Shown here: piece by piece, positions 37,011 to 46,683 of the stretch
Numbering within the stretch: position 1 is the first letter of the stretch
Layout: every line of letters starts with the position of its first letter
NCBI GenBank assembly: GCA_030704615.1
Contig: CM060732.1
Location: forward strand, 28,811,053-28,875,052
Origin: Takakia lepidozioides
Taxonomy: Eukaryota > Streptophyta > Takakiopsida > Takakiales > Takakiaceae
DNA length: 64,000 nucleotides
Direction of reading: 5' to 3'
Notes under the pieces: model-generated
What the model was told of the DNA's origin: nothing
The model's database searches: none
What the model saw: only the letters and a program-made list of their open reading frames with translations
Program-made: the position numbers and the translations under genes

Positions 37011-37533
37011 TGTCGTCCGCATACATATCGCTACACAACTACATCGCTGTCCAAACCACACCACACATATATGCACAATAAAGTAGTCTAGCACAATAGA
37101 TAAACAAGCTAAAGTCACACACGATGCAAAGCATGTAAACCAAACCATCACTCTTAGAAATAGAAGTCGAGCCAGGGGCACCCCAAGCTATGGGGACTCC
37201 ACCCCACAACAACCTACACTCCCATCATAAGCACACTCAGATCTAAACGCATGAAGGAGCTCGGTCGCGCAGGCTCAACTCGAGAGAGATGAGCTGCGCG
37301 ACTGCCGCCCTCGTGAAGATAAGACAGACCAGGTGTCAAACTAAACTTGACACCTGATTTAACACTTGACCTAAATCCAAGTGTTAAATACAAATAACTA
37401 GTTTTATTCTAGCTGTTTTCACACTGTGCTTATTTAACTTGACAGCTGTCGTGCGCATACATATCGCTACACAACTACATCGCTGTCCAAACCACACCAC
37501 ACATATATGCACAATAAAGTAGTCTAGCACAAT
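37011..37533 (-). repeat. Gypsy-B 3' terminal block B2-A2-B1
   Basis: B2 = 37011-37097 (87 bp), A2 = 37099-37444 (346 bp), B1 = 37447-37533 (87 bp). B1 and B2 differ at one base (GTCGTCC against GTCGTGC). In element orientation the order after the polypurine tract is B1-A2-B2. A2 equals A1 at the other end (48722-49067). Confidence 0.92.
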
Positions 37534-37546
37534 CGCCCCCCTAGCT
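37534..37546 (-). promoter_or_regulatory. Gypsy-B polypurine tract
   Basis: Minus strand AGCTAGGGGGGCG directly precedes B1. Gypsy-C has AGCTAAGGGGGCGAT in the equivalent place (55741-55755). The tract adjoins B, not A, which matters for how the ends are formed. Confidence 0.7.
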
Positions 37547-37794
37547 GGTGGATAGGTCCCTCTACCTCCAGATAGCTACAAGATGTAATAGCCACAGCCG
37601 TACTAAGTCCTCTATCACTGTCTTTATCGTGCTCAAACTCTATCAACCAAGAGGCCGGGTACAAGAGTAGCCCCATCGTTAGTCGCCGTCTTGCAATCTA
37701 TGAACTTGAGCCAAGATCTCGTGTGTTCAAGGTCTCCTAGTAGCTGGGCCTTGCGTTTCTTGTTAGCCTCCATGGTTGTATCCACCCCCACTAT

Positions 37795-38093
37795 CCAATG
37801 CAATGTGGACATAACCAATCCCCATCCGGAACCATCTCAAGAGGTGGAGTCAAGCATCCCATATGCCAACCTCTAGAGCACCGATCACATACCAGCATGG
37901 TGGCTGCCCCTTTAGCAGACCCACACAACATGCACCTCAAACCTGCAGATACCACTGCCAGGTTTGGGTCAATCCTGCCATCGACATTCGGAAGGTGACA
38001 TGGCGCACAATTACGCACATGGTCCTTCCAAGTGATGCCATCCCGACCCTCCAAGACCAAGACGCCTGAGGGCAAGACCTCTCGAACCCTCAA
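37795..38093 (-). CDS. Gypsy-B integrase C-terminus with PHD finger
   Basis: This frame continues the integrase after a one-base frame change near 38095 (RVREVLPSGVLVLEG, then HVRNCAPCHLPNVDG). Residues 54-98 are a textbook C4HC3 PHD finger: C54-x2-C57-x11-C69-x2-C72-x4-H77-x2-C80-x14-C95-x2-C98, with the conserved W two residues before C95. PHD fingers usually read histone H3 tails (K4 methylation state). In gypsy chromoviruses a chromodomain occupies this position. A short further frame (37818-37633, ending GATLVPGLLVDRV) looks like the true C-terminus, since Gypsy-C keeps a similar GATFAPGLL near 55605. Confidence 0.82.
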
Positions 38094-39037
38094 AATAACA
38101 CGTCTGCAGTCACATCCAGGGTCGTAGGAGCAGTCTGCTGCAGATAGACATAGTCACCAGGGTTGAATCTCCGAACCCCAGGACGATAGCCCCCACCACG
38201 TATGGTAGCATACCTCAACGTATCACGGTGTTGTGCAATGGCAAGGTTCTCGAAAGCCATAGGCATGACTCTCTTGAACAACTCTGCACGCTGCTCACAT
38301 GCACGTGCCCACACGTCCGGATCGTCAAGGTTAAGAACTGTAGCAGCTTCTCTGCGAATGGATGTAGGCAAATCCGGCTCTCGGCCAAAGAGAAGAAAGT
38401 ATGGTGAGAAGGAGGCAAGTGATGCTTGCTTGCTGAACCTGTAGCCCATGGCTAACCAGGGTAACTGAAGGTCCCAATCTCCTAGGTGTCCCTTCTGCAA
38501 GCCATACTTGCGCAAACCCCTCTTTACTGTCTGAACAACTCTCTCTGCCAAGCCATCGGCTTCAGGATGATCCCGAGAAGTGGTGCGGTGGTCTATCAAG
38601 GCCTTGTCACACAAAGCCTGAAACTCCCCCAAGAACTCTCTCCCTTGGTCCGTGAGTACCTCAGCTGGAGCACCGAATCGGCTAAGCACACAATCCAGGA
38701 ATGCATACGCAGCTCCCTCACTAGCCTTATCAGGCAATGGAACCAATTCAATCCACTTGGAGAAGTGCTCCACCATCACCAACACGTACTTGTTGTGGCG
38801 CATGGTCAGTGGCAACGGCCCTGCGAAGTCAAGACTCCACCTGTAGCCCAATCCCATGATCGGAAGAGGGTGCAATTGTGGAGTAGGGGCGTTGAATGAA
38901 GCACGCACCCTGTCACACACCATGCACCTAGCCACAAAGTTGTTGCACCTCTGTGTGCATACCACGCCACCAATACTGCCCCTGCAGTAGACTATGAGTG
39001 CGTCGCACCCCAAAATGCCCCAACTCCTCATGGGCAT
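38090..39037 (-). CDS. Gypsy-B integrase core
   Basis: Contains the end of the H2C2 zinc-binding region (CMVCDRV; the His pair is in the previous frame, HAHEELGHFGVRRTHSLL) and a DDE core: D70 in WSLDFAGP, D130 in VLTDQGREF and E165 in DGLAER, with 34 residues between the last two. The downstream GDYVYLQQ motif is typical of Ty3/gypsy integrase C-termini. It overlaps the RT frame by about 110 bases with a frame change near 38960, which could be decay or a sequencing-scale indel. All catalytic residues are intact. Confidence 0.9.
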   Translation of the reverse strand: MPMRSWGILGCDALIVYCRGSIGGVVCTQRCNNFVARCMVCDRVRASFNAPTPQLHPLPIMGLGYRWSLDFAGPLPLTMRHNKYVLVMVEHFSKWIELVPLPDKASEGAAYAFLDCVLSRFGAPAEVLTDQGREFLGEFQALCDKALIDHRTTSRDHPEADGLAERVVQTVKRGLRKYGLQKGHLGDWDLQLPWLAMGYRFSKQASLASFSPYFLLFGREPDLPTSIRREAATVLNLDDPDVWARACEQRAELFKRVMPMAFENLAIAQHRDTLRYATIRGGGYRPGVRRFNPGDYVYLQQTAPTTLDVTADVLF

Positions 39038-40766
39038 GCCGCACTAACCGTGCCCGTTGTGTTGGGTGAGGCACAATCCTCACTCGACCATCCTCCCACA
39101 CTCGGAGCAGGTGTGTCCCCTCCCACCTGAACCTCTTGGCTCGTTGTAGGATCCGATCCCTCTCCTTGGTAGTCATAGTGGCTGTCGTGTCTCCACTGCG
39201 GAGGTAGTCCAACACAACTGAATCCTCATGTATATCTTTGGCGCCACCCTGCTCATTGCTGGCCTCAGGGTCCTCAGACACTTGATCTACAGTCATCCCT
39301 GTTGTAGGTCCAACCTGGCCTTCCGCTGCCAAGATACACAGAAATGCAGATGCATGCCATCCGGGCACCATCTCCTCGTCCGTCTCACCATGCCACCGAG
39401 CTCCAGTGTCATCCTGCTGGCTCGTGCATGGATTGCGACTCAACCCATCTGCATTTCGATTGACCAAACCCGGTCGATGCACCACCTGAAAGTCATACTC
39501 TTGAAGGATGAGTGCCCACCGTGCAAGCTTCCCCGTAAGCTTGTCTGACTCCATCAACCACTTGAGTGGTTGGTGATCCGTGACAAGGGTGAAGAGATTG
39601 CCGTATAAATAGCACCTGAAGTGTGCCACGGCCCACACTGCAGCTAAGCATTCTCCCTCATATGAGCTATACTTAGACTCTGCAGCATTGTTCGAGCGGC
39701 TAGCATAAGCCACTACGAACTCTCTTCCCTCATCATCCACCTGTGTGAGCACCGCTCCAAGCCCCAGCATGCTCCAATCTGTATGCAGCTGAAAAGGACG
39801 CCCCCTGATAGGTCGTCTCAAGATGGGCGCCGAGGTCAACCTCGCCTTGAGCTCTTGAAAAGCTTGTTCTTGCTCATCTTCCCACTGCCACTCCTGGTCC
39901 ACCTTGGTCAGCTTGGTTAGAGCCTTTGCAATGGCACTAAATCCCTTAACAAACCGTCTGTAATAGTTTGCTAACCCCATGAAAGCTCGAACTCGGCTCA
40001 CATCCGTGGGGTGTGGAACCTGTGCAATGGACTCTACCTTAGTCTGCTGTACCCCCAATCCTCCAGGATATATCATGTGACCCAGATACTCAATCTGGTT
40101 GTGGAAAAACTTGCACTTGCCCGGATGTAACTTCAATCCGTGCGTCCTCAAGCGCTCAAATACCCCCTGAAGGTGTCTCTCATGCTCCTCCACCGTAGCA
40201 CTAAAGGTGATGATGTCATCTATGTAGCACCGAGCAAACTCCACCCCTGCTAGAATCCTGTCCATGACTCTTTGAAACTCAGCGGGAGCGTTTTTAAGCC
40301 CAAATGGTAAGAACCGCCACTGGTATAGGCAATCCTTCCCGTGCTCATTGATCCCCCAGAATGCCGTCTTTTGCTTATCCGCCTCCTTGATCGGCAACTG
40401 GTGATATCCGGATCGTAAATCCAACGTGCTAAAGACCTTGGAATGCCCAATGGCATCAAAGATCTCCTCTGGTGTTGGCATGGCATACCTATCGGACTTG
40501 GTCTGACGATTTACAGGCCGGTAATCACCGCACATACGTCTCTCCGTCCAATTGCCATAGACATCCTTCTTAGCTGGCATCACTGTGGCTGAAGCATACT
40601 CTCCACCAGAGAGCTCCACCAAACCTGCCTCCCAGAGATCTTGAGTCCTCATCTGAATCAAAGACCTCTCCATGTCACTGTATCTATAGGGTCTCCGAAA
40701 GATTGGCGTGTCAGTGGCCAACTCAATACGGATCTCTTGACCCTTCAGTGCTCCCAAGTCCTTCAA
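38928..40766 (-). CDS. Gypsy-B reverse transcriptase and RNase H
   Basis: 612 residues. RT motifs: MPAKKD, DYRPVNRQT, FSTLDLRSGYHQ, FLPFGLKNAP, the active site YIDD (residues 181-184) and LGHMIYPGG. RNase H motifs: LHTDWSMLGLGAVL, YEGECLAAVWA, LVTDHQPLKWL and NADGLSR. The end of the frame holds the His pair of the integrase zinc-binding domain. The same frame is open upstream of 40766 (RRFLRAYRNCFAFSLKDLG) and overlaps the end of the methyltransferase ORF (stop at 40796). RT is therefore probably expressed by ribosomal frameshifting or the shift is damage. Confidence 0.93.
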   Translation of the reverse strand: MKDLGALKGQEIRIELATDTPIFRRPYRYSDMERSLIQMRTQDLWEAGLVELSGGEYASATVMPAKKDVYGNWTERRMCGDYRPVNRQTKSDRYAMPTPEEIFDAIGHSKVFSTLDLRSGYHQLPIKEADKQKTAFWGINEHGKDCLYQWRFLPFGLKNAPAEFQRVMDRILAGVEFARCYIDDIITFSATVEEHERHLQGVFERLRTHGLKLHPGKCKFFHNQIEYLGHMIYPGGLGVQQTKVESIAQVPHPTDVSRVRAFMGLANYYRRFVKGFSAIAKALTKLTKVDQEWQWEDEQEQAFQELKARLTSAPILRRPIRGRPFQLHTDWSMLGLGAVLTQVDDEGREFVVAYASRSNNAAESKYSSYEGECLAAVWAVAHFRCYLYGNLFTLVTDHQPLKWLMESDKLTGKLARWALILQEYDFQVVHRPGLVNRNADGLSRNPCTSQQDDTGARWHGETDEEMVPGWHASAFLCILAAEGQVGPTTGMTVDQVSEDPEASNEQGGAKDIHEDSVVLDYLRSGDTTATMTTKERDRILQRAKRFRWEGTHLLRVWEDGRVRIVPHPTQRARLVRHAHEELGHFGVRRTHSLLQGQYWWRGMHTEVQQLCG

Positions 40767-40795
40767 ACTGAAGGCAAAGCAATTCCTGTAAGCCC

Positions 40796-43558
40796 TCAGG
40801 AACCGCCGTATACGTCGTCTCTCTCCTCCGGTGACAATGGGTCCAATATCAGGCTCCCAATTGTCCTCCGTAACTGCAACCTTAAGTCCAGTGGGCTTAG
40901 AGGTAGAGGACGCGTCCCGTGGTTGCTATGCTGCAACCTCTTGAGCAGTACCCCTTCCTGCTCAGTCAATGACAAGGCCTCATCCTGCCCCATCATCTCA
41001 TCATTGAGAACCTCCTCATCCCGAGAAGAATCCCCAACCTCATCCATCACAGCTGCCTTCGCTGCCAACTCCCTCTGAACCTCGAGCACCTCCCACATGT
41101 GCCATGGATGTCTACACCTCGTGGTCCTCACCGGCTCGCCCCCACTCGCTGCCTGTACCGTCTCGGTAGGCAGAGAGACCATCAAGGGAAGTGCACTCCG
41201 CACTCTACGTTGCTCAGCCATAGCCAAGCTGACAATCCAGGTCAAGCAATTGAGATCCATTGCTTGCCCCAACACCTGACGACGTGATGCCTCAGAAAGG
41301 GAAGGCACCGCCGTGGTCCCAGTGGAAAACCCCATAGCCCGCTCTCGCTCGTCGGCATTAGGCTCCACTAACTGCTGCAACTGAGCATCCCACAGGAGGC
41401 CAGGTCCACCATCCCGAAAAGCATGGGATCCTGGGAAGCTGAGCAGTGTAGGTAATGCTGCTCGTGGTTGACCCACTCTATTGACCACTGCCAAAGGCGA
41501 ACGGTCATCGTGTCTCACACGTTGAGACTGCCTTCCTGTGTCCAAAATGCCATCCACGGTGAGGTGTGCTGGCCGCTGCACCCCATCAAATGCACGCTTG
41601 AGCAGTGCGGGTGGCATCAAGTTAGTCCACCATAGTCGTGGACGATGAGCCCGTGACCCCACTGCAGCTGCATCCAGCAATACTGCTAACCCAAGCCACG
41701 ACCGGACTTGATGCACACTGGCCATCACCCTGGCCCGAGAATCACCCATCAGTGGCACATTCTCCAAGATGTATGCCGGAGATACAGCCTGATGAAGCTG
41801 CAAGTGGCGCAAAATCCGCACCATCTCCCAAAACAGACCCGTCCTCGAGTCTCGCAATCCATTGCCATGCCCGGCTGATGAATGCCCTTGGCAGGGCCAA
41901 CCTGCCACTACCAGATCAATGGAGCCAACCCGCTCCAAATCCTGCGCCCCCAGCAACGCAATGTCTGCTGGCAAGGCCTGCTGATATCCACGAACTGCAG
42001 ACACCGGCAACAACTCAGGGTGCTGCTGCACCATCTGAGCAACATGGCGCAGTGAGACGCGTCGTGCAGTCTCATCCCTCTCCACATACAGGTAACGTCG
42101 AACTCGTACACCTGTCTGCAGCACTGCAGCCAATCCAGTGCTGATCCCGCCAAATAAGTCCAGAAGGCATATGCCTTCATCCGGTCGCTGCCACACAAGA
42201 GGTGTGGTGTCCAATGGCGACAACTGAGGTGGCCCTGGTACAATCACCGCACTCTCCTCCTCTCCTGACGGTACAAAAGCTTCTACCCAAGCTTGTTGCA
42301 CCCGTCCATCAGCAGCGTGCTGCAAATCCTGGCTCGTACCCCACAACGGAGTGTGAGCAACCATGGCAGGCAACTCCGCCGTACCATGCATGTCATCCTG
42401 CTCTGCTGGAGGTGGCACATCCTCTGCATGGGCATTGCCTTCCAGCAACTCTCCAGGCCAGCTGACTGCAGCTGTGAAGGCGGCTAGTGTTGGCATCTTG
42501 CCCCGCTGAGCAGCTGCAATACCCCCAATGAATGTCACAGGGAGCTGTGCACGGCGACCATCCCCTGACTGCCATCCAGGCCTGTAGGATGCTGACTCCT
42601 CCCAGAAATCCAGGGTGAAGCCCATGGGGTATAACACTGCCCCACCAACGAGGACATCGTAAGAGACCGCGTCTGTCACAATGGCCTTGGCTCGCATCAC
42701 TGAGCCATCTACAGGATGATCCGGCTGCAGTCTAATAGCCAACTGATGCCGTGTCATGCCGCGAGCCTGCTCTGATCCTCCCAGAGATGTCTGTATCTGG
42801 AAAGGACAAGGCTCCATATCCGCCTCCATGAGGCCCAAACCTGCAATAGCAGCTCTGCCCAACATCAGTGGCTGAGCTCCTGAGTCCAACAAGACCCGCA
42901 GTGGCCGGTACTTCTTGCCTGCCGGTCCACTCAAAGTGAAAATGCCTCCCTGGTTGTCTAACAAGACAACTCCAGGTGTCACCATGGCGCGCTCAAAGGC
43001 TGGCCTAGCTGGCAGCTCCGTCAATCTGGCAGCTGCAGCTTGCCAGGGCGCTGCCGTGGCAGTCTTGACCCTCAAATCCGAGGATCCCTCTGCCACTACA
43101 CCTTCCACTAACTCCGCAGAAGATGAAGTGACCTCTCCACTCTCGCAGAGTGTTGCTGCTAGTCTGAACACTGCAGCTGGTCTCACTCCCGGCGTCGCAA
43201 TCATGGTCGCCGAGAACAGTGGGGCTTGACACACAGAGGTGGCTGCTCCCAATAACACACCGGCTGCACTAGCCTTGGTAGTAGGTGTCAGTGCTGCACG
43301 GGTAGCTCTCCCCAATGGCGTAGTAACCTCCGCCTCGGTAACAGTCGGGCGAGAACTAGATGCCATGGATGGCGTTGACACTGTCTCCGCCAAGGTGAAT
43401 GACTGAGGCAGCCTTGCCTGACGGCTTGCCTCCCAACGTTGTGGATCCAACTCCACCTCTGCACCTCGTGGCTCAGGAACTCGTGTTGCTCCTCGAGTCA
43501 CGGCTGCAGCAGACTCCACCTGCTCTAATGGTAGTGCTGCTCCGCACATGAATCCCAT
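40796..43558 (-). CDS. Gypsy-B protease plus DNMT3-like cytosine-C5 methyltransferase
   Basis: 920-residue uninterrupted frame. Residues about 190-310 are a retropepsin-like protease with active site LLDSGAQ (D225-S-G). Residues about 460-790 are a C5-cytosine methyltransferase in normal, non-permuted order: motif I LDLFGGISTG (467-475), motif IV AGWPCQGHS with catalytic C556, motif VI ENV (599-601), motif VIII AHRPR (637-641) followed by LWWTN, then ERERAMGF and GQAMDLNCLTW as motifs IX/X. DLFGGISTG, AHRPRLWW and ERERAMGF resemble DNMT3 rather than DNMT1/CMT. It is not the rearranged plant DRM type. All key residues are present, so activity is plausible. Retrotransposon-borne DNMTs are known from charophytes and dinoflagellates. 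Confidence 0.92.
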   Translation of the reverse strand: MGFMCGAALPLEQVESAAAVTRGATRVPEPRGAEVELDPQRWEASRQARLPQSFTLAETVSTPSMASSSRPTVTEAEVTTPLGRATRAALTPTTKASAAGVLLGAATSVCQAPLFSATMIATPGVRPAAVFRLAATLCESGEVTSSSAELVEGVVAEGSSDLRVKTATAAPWQAAAARLTELPARPAFERAMVTPGVVLLDNQGGIFTLSGPAGKKYRPLRVLLDSGAQPLMLGRAAIAGLGLMEADMEPCPFQIQTSLGGSEQARGMTRHQLAIRLQPDHPVDGSVMRAKAIVTDAVSYDVLVGGAVLYPMGFTLDFWEESASYRPGWQSGDGRRAQLPVTFIGGIAAAQRGKMPTLAAFTAAVSWPGELLEGNAHAEDVPPPAEQDDMHGTAELPAMVAHTPLWGTSQDLQHAADGRVQQAWVEAFVPSGEEESAVIVPGPPQLSPLDTTPLVWQRPDEGICLLDLFGGISTGLAAVLQTGVRVRRYLYVERDETARRVSLRHVAQMVQQHPELLPVSAVRGYQQALPADIALLGAQDLERVGSIDLVVAGWPCQGHSSAGHGNGLRDSRTGLFWEMVRILRHLQLHQAVSPAYILENVPLMGDSRARVMASVHQVRSWLGLAVLLDAAAVGSRAHRPRLWWTNLMPPALLKRAFDGVQRPAHLTVDGILDTGRQSQRVRHDDRSPLAVVNRVGQPRAALPTLLSFPGSHAFRDGGPGLLWDAQLQQLVEPNADERERAMGFSTGTTAVPSLSEASRRQVLGQAMDLNCLTWIVSLAMAEQRRVRSALPLMVSLPTETVQAASGGEPVRTTRCRHPWHMWEVLEVQRELAAKAAVMDEVGDSSRDEEVLNDEMMGQDEALSLTEQEGVLLKRLQHSNHGTRPLPLSPLDLRLQLRRTIGSLILDPLSPEERDDVYGGS

Positions 43559-45125
43559 CCGCCCATATCTCCTCCCTCAGGAGCAGGAGGTGGGCCATCC
43601 CGCCTGGGAGCCGGTACCGCCTGAGCTATAGCCATGGCAGCGAGCCTCTGCTCTAGCTGCTGAAGCCGATTGGCCATGCCTTGGTCAACACCCTGACCTC
43701 CGCGTCCTTGGCCATGTGGAGCTTGCCCTTGGCCTGCACCTCGTGCCCGACCACCTCGTCCTCTTTGGGCTGGTCCACCTCGCCCCCGGCCACCATTGTT
43801 CCCTTGGAACTGGCCTGGGCGCAACTCAGGATGCAAGTCATAACACTGGGCATCTCCATGCCCATACTTGCCACAATGCCCACACTGCAACTGTGCAGGC
43901 TGTGCTTGTGCCGGCCTTCTGCCATTCTCTGGGCAATCTCTTTTGACATGGGGTCCTCCACATGTCCAACATATCACCCCTGGTTGCTGTTGGCCTGCAA
44001 AAGATGCCACGGGCCTCTGCACCTGAGGTCCCCTGTAAGCTCCATGGAACTTGGGCTGGGCAACCTTGCCCCCCTGACCACGCTGTTGGGCAGTCCCTTG
44101 TGCCTGTGGGCTGACAGCTGTGCCCCGTACAGGCATGTCCTTGCCAAATCCAATTGTAACAACTCGCTCCTCCACCATGTTGAGCTCAATCCGCTCAGCC
44201 AGCAGAAACACATCTGCTAATGTGGGTTGGGCTGCTTGTAACAGGGTTGCATCTCGCACCCTTCTCTTGAGCTCCTTGTCCAGAATTCCATACCAAAACT
44301 GGATTGCCTGAGCTTCAGTAACCCCTTGGGTCACACTTATCAAGCGCCTCATACGAGTGTACGCCTCTCGCAGGCTCTCACTGGGTTTGCGCTGGAAGTC
44401 TTGCAAACTTCGCAGCTTCTCTGTCCGTACACCTTGGTAGTTCCTCCGCAACTCCTGGAAGAACTCCACCACCGGGTTGAATCTAGGCAATGTGTTGTAG
44501 TCGTGGCAGGAGAAGTAGTAGCACCTTTTGAACTGGTACCACCTTCAGAAGTACCAGCACTACTTGCTCCACTACTAGTGCTGGCAGTGGGAGCTATTGG
44601 TACTGATGCAGCTACTGGTCGCGTCGTGCCTCGAGTAATGGAGACGTAGTCAGGTGACCAATACATCCTCCACTCCTCAATCTCTGCTTCATGTCCTCGC
44701 CTGAACTCGTGGTAATCGTCCATAGGCGGGCCTTCCAAATGCTGGAACAGTCCCTTCCACGCCATGAATGGGGTGAATAGCTGTGGATTGCGCATCTGCT
44801 GCAAATCACACCAGCTGTCGAACTCCTGGATAAAGTCATCCAACTCGATTGTGCCCACAGCTCCAGAGTACCTACGAGGCCCCTTGGTAGCTCCATACAT
44901 CACCTCCATGTCGTCCCACAACAATGGCGAATGAAAGTGCACACCTGTTGATGAAGCCTCCGAGTCTGTGTCTGACGCTACAGTAGTTGAGGGTGGCGGT
45001 GAAGGTGGTCTGAACCGAATACCTCGTCTTGTGACCCCACTCTCACTGTCACTGCTTGTAGCCGTACTCCCCTCAAAACCCTTGGGTAACTCCGTAATGA
45101 CACTCACAATGTGCACCTCCTCCAC
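43525..45125 (-). CDS. Gypsy-B Gag
   Basis: Two overlapping frames. Bases 45125-44349 give the N-terminal half (acidic start, then FIQEFDSWCDLQQ and WKGLFQHLEGPP, capsid-like). Bases 44490-43525 give the second half (FQRKPSESLREAYTRMRRL, WYGILD) and two CCHC zinc knuckles (C-x2-C-x3-H-x4-C and C-x2-C-x4-H-x4-C), then a Gly/Arg/Gln-rich RNA-binding tail. A frame change in the overlap (44349-44490) links them. The stop at 43525 overlaps the start of the protease-methyltransferase ORF by about 30 bases. Confidence 0.88.
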
Positions 45126-45644
45126 GTGACACTATAAGGCTCTAGTACTAATCTAATAGTGACACGGGTGGGCACCTGTTGCAGTCTAAGGGTCATATCC
45201 CAATGGCTCAGGGCACCTGCACCTGCATCCACCGCAAGAACTCCTATGGTTGGCTGGTCATCAACCCAGCCTCACCATAGAAGAAACACTGGTGGTCTTG
45301 CTGGTCATCACTCCAGCCTCACCACCGACAGCATACTCTAGGATTGACCGGTGATCAAATCCGGCCTAATCCCTATGAAAGCAAGCGCCCACACAAAACC
45401 AACATGGCGCACAGTCAAGCATGCAGGTGTTGGGGGGGATCCAAACACAAGAAATCAAAACATCAACACCCCCACACCAAAGTCCAGCAGCAACGCTGAT
45501 CCTGCAGAATATCCCAGCCCAAAACCCCGGACTGACTGGCCTCCACCAAGAGAGGCTTTGGCAACTACAAGTACAAGGTAATGAAAATAGTACAGAGATG
45601 GAGGGGAAGAATAGGAGCCCGCCCAAGCAAGATCTAATCCTGAT

Positions 45645-46394
45645 CTATGCTATCAACTTCCAGACTTCTCTCAAAGTGCCTCGCTCTGCTTGATGGTAAG
45701 GTGTAGGAGGTATATCTATGTCCAGAAACCTGCCACTAACCTTGTCCCAAGCTACAGTAGCTCGCTCTAACCAACCCTCCTCCTCTTTCTGCCAGGTAGA
45801 GACAAAGCAACACTCTGCTATCTCCCGCTCACTGAACACTAAAGAAAACAAAGGTAGGGTCTGATAGTCTCTCAACTCGAAAGCTTTGAGACGATTGCGG
45901 GTGTCTTCATTGCGAATGACTGCATCGCCTTCAAACAGAACAAACTTGTCCTCGCTAATGAACCCCCGCTCGTGGTTGCCTTGTGTAGAGCGTGTCCGAC
46001 TGCAACACTGTCTAATTGCACAAACTTGTGCAGCTCCTGCTCCTCTGCTCCAGTACACCACGGCCTTGTGGCTGAACACCTTGGTCCCCGGGGCTGTCTT
46101 TGGCTGTGTTCCAAGCCTAGCTTTCACCCACTTTGGTATTTCACCTACAGCTGCAGAACTGCTGGCTCCAACAGAGTTCTGACTGTCCAAGGCGATATTG
46201 AGGCCCTCAATGCCAACTACAGCAGTCTGTTGTCTACTGCTAATGCCTGACTCCCAGTATGCAATCAACTCGTCCAACTGTTCTCCACTCAAATCAGTCT
46301 GAGTTCCTTGGGAAACATAAATCGTGTCCCCTTGTGTGCACAGACTAAGAGAAGAGACCTGCCCTTCAATTACGTCCTCATTTCCCCCAGCCAT
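45645..46394 (-). CDS. Gypsy-B ORF0, unknown protein upstream of gag
   Basis: 249 residues starting MAGGNEDVIEGQ and ending REVWKLIA, on the same strand as gag and separated from it by 520 bases. No domain was recognised. The middle (KWVKARLGTQPKTAPGTKVFSHKAVVYW) is basic and the C-terminal part is W/E-rich. The length of the clean frame and its position suggest a real additional ORF of the element. It could also be a captured host fragment. Confidence 0.5.
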   Translation of the reverse strand: MAGGNEDVIEGQVSSLSLCTQGDTIYVSQGTQTDLSGEQLDELIAYWESGISSRQQTAVVGIEGLNIALDSQNSVGASSSAAVGEIPKWVKARLGTQPKTAPGTKVFSHKAVVYWSRGAGAAQVCAIRQCCSRTRSTQGNHERGFISEDKFVLFEGDAVIRNEDTRNRLKAFELRDYQTLPLFSLVFSEREIAECCFVSTWQKEEEGWLERATVAWDKVSGRFLDIDIPPTPYHQAERGTLREVWKLIA

Positions 46395-46652
46395 GCATGG
46401 AGTACATCCACCAATTTGTCTCTCATATAGACCAGCACAGGTTCTAGAGACAGGATTGTGGATCTTTCATGGCACTCTCACACTCTAAAAATTCCATAGA
46501 TTTTTAGCAGAGTCCCCAAAGCAGAAACCAGGTTTAGATAGGTAGATTTCCCCTTTTTGCAGCTATCCCCCAAAAAACTGGGTCAACCAGAGTCCATTTG
46601 ACAAAGATATGATGAATTTGGCTCCAAATCATTCAAATTAGATTAAAAAGGG

Positions 46653-46683
<31 letters not shown>

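Noticed and set aside
41190-42181. Bacterial restriction-type methylase or contamination
   Set aside because: The domain is in one frame with a retroviral-type protease, between Gag and RT of a plant gypsy element, and its motifs resemble DNMT3.
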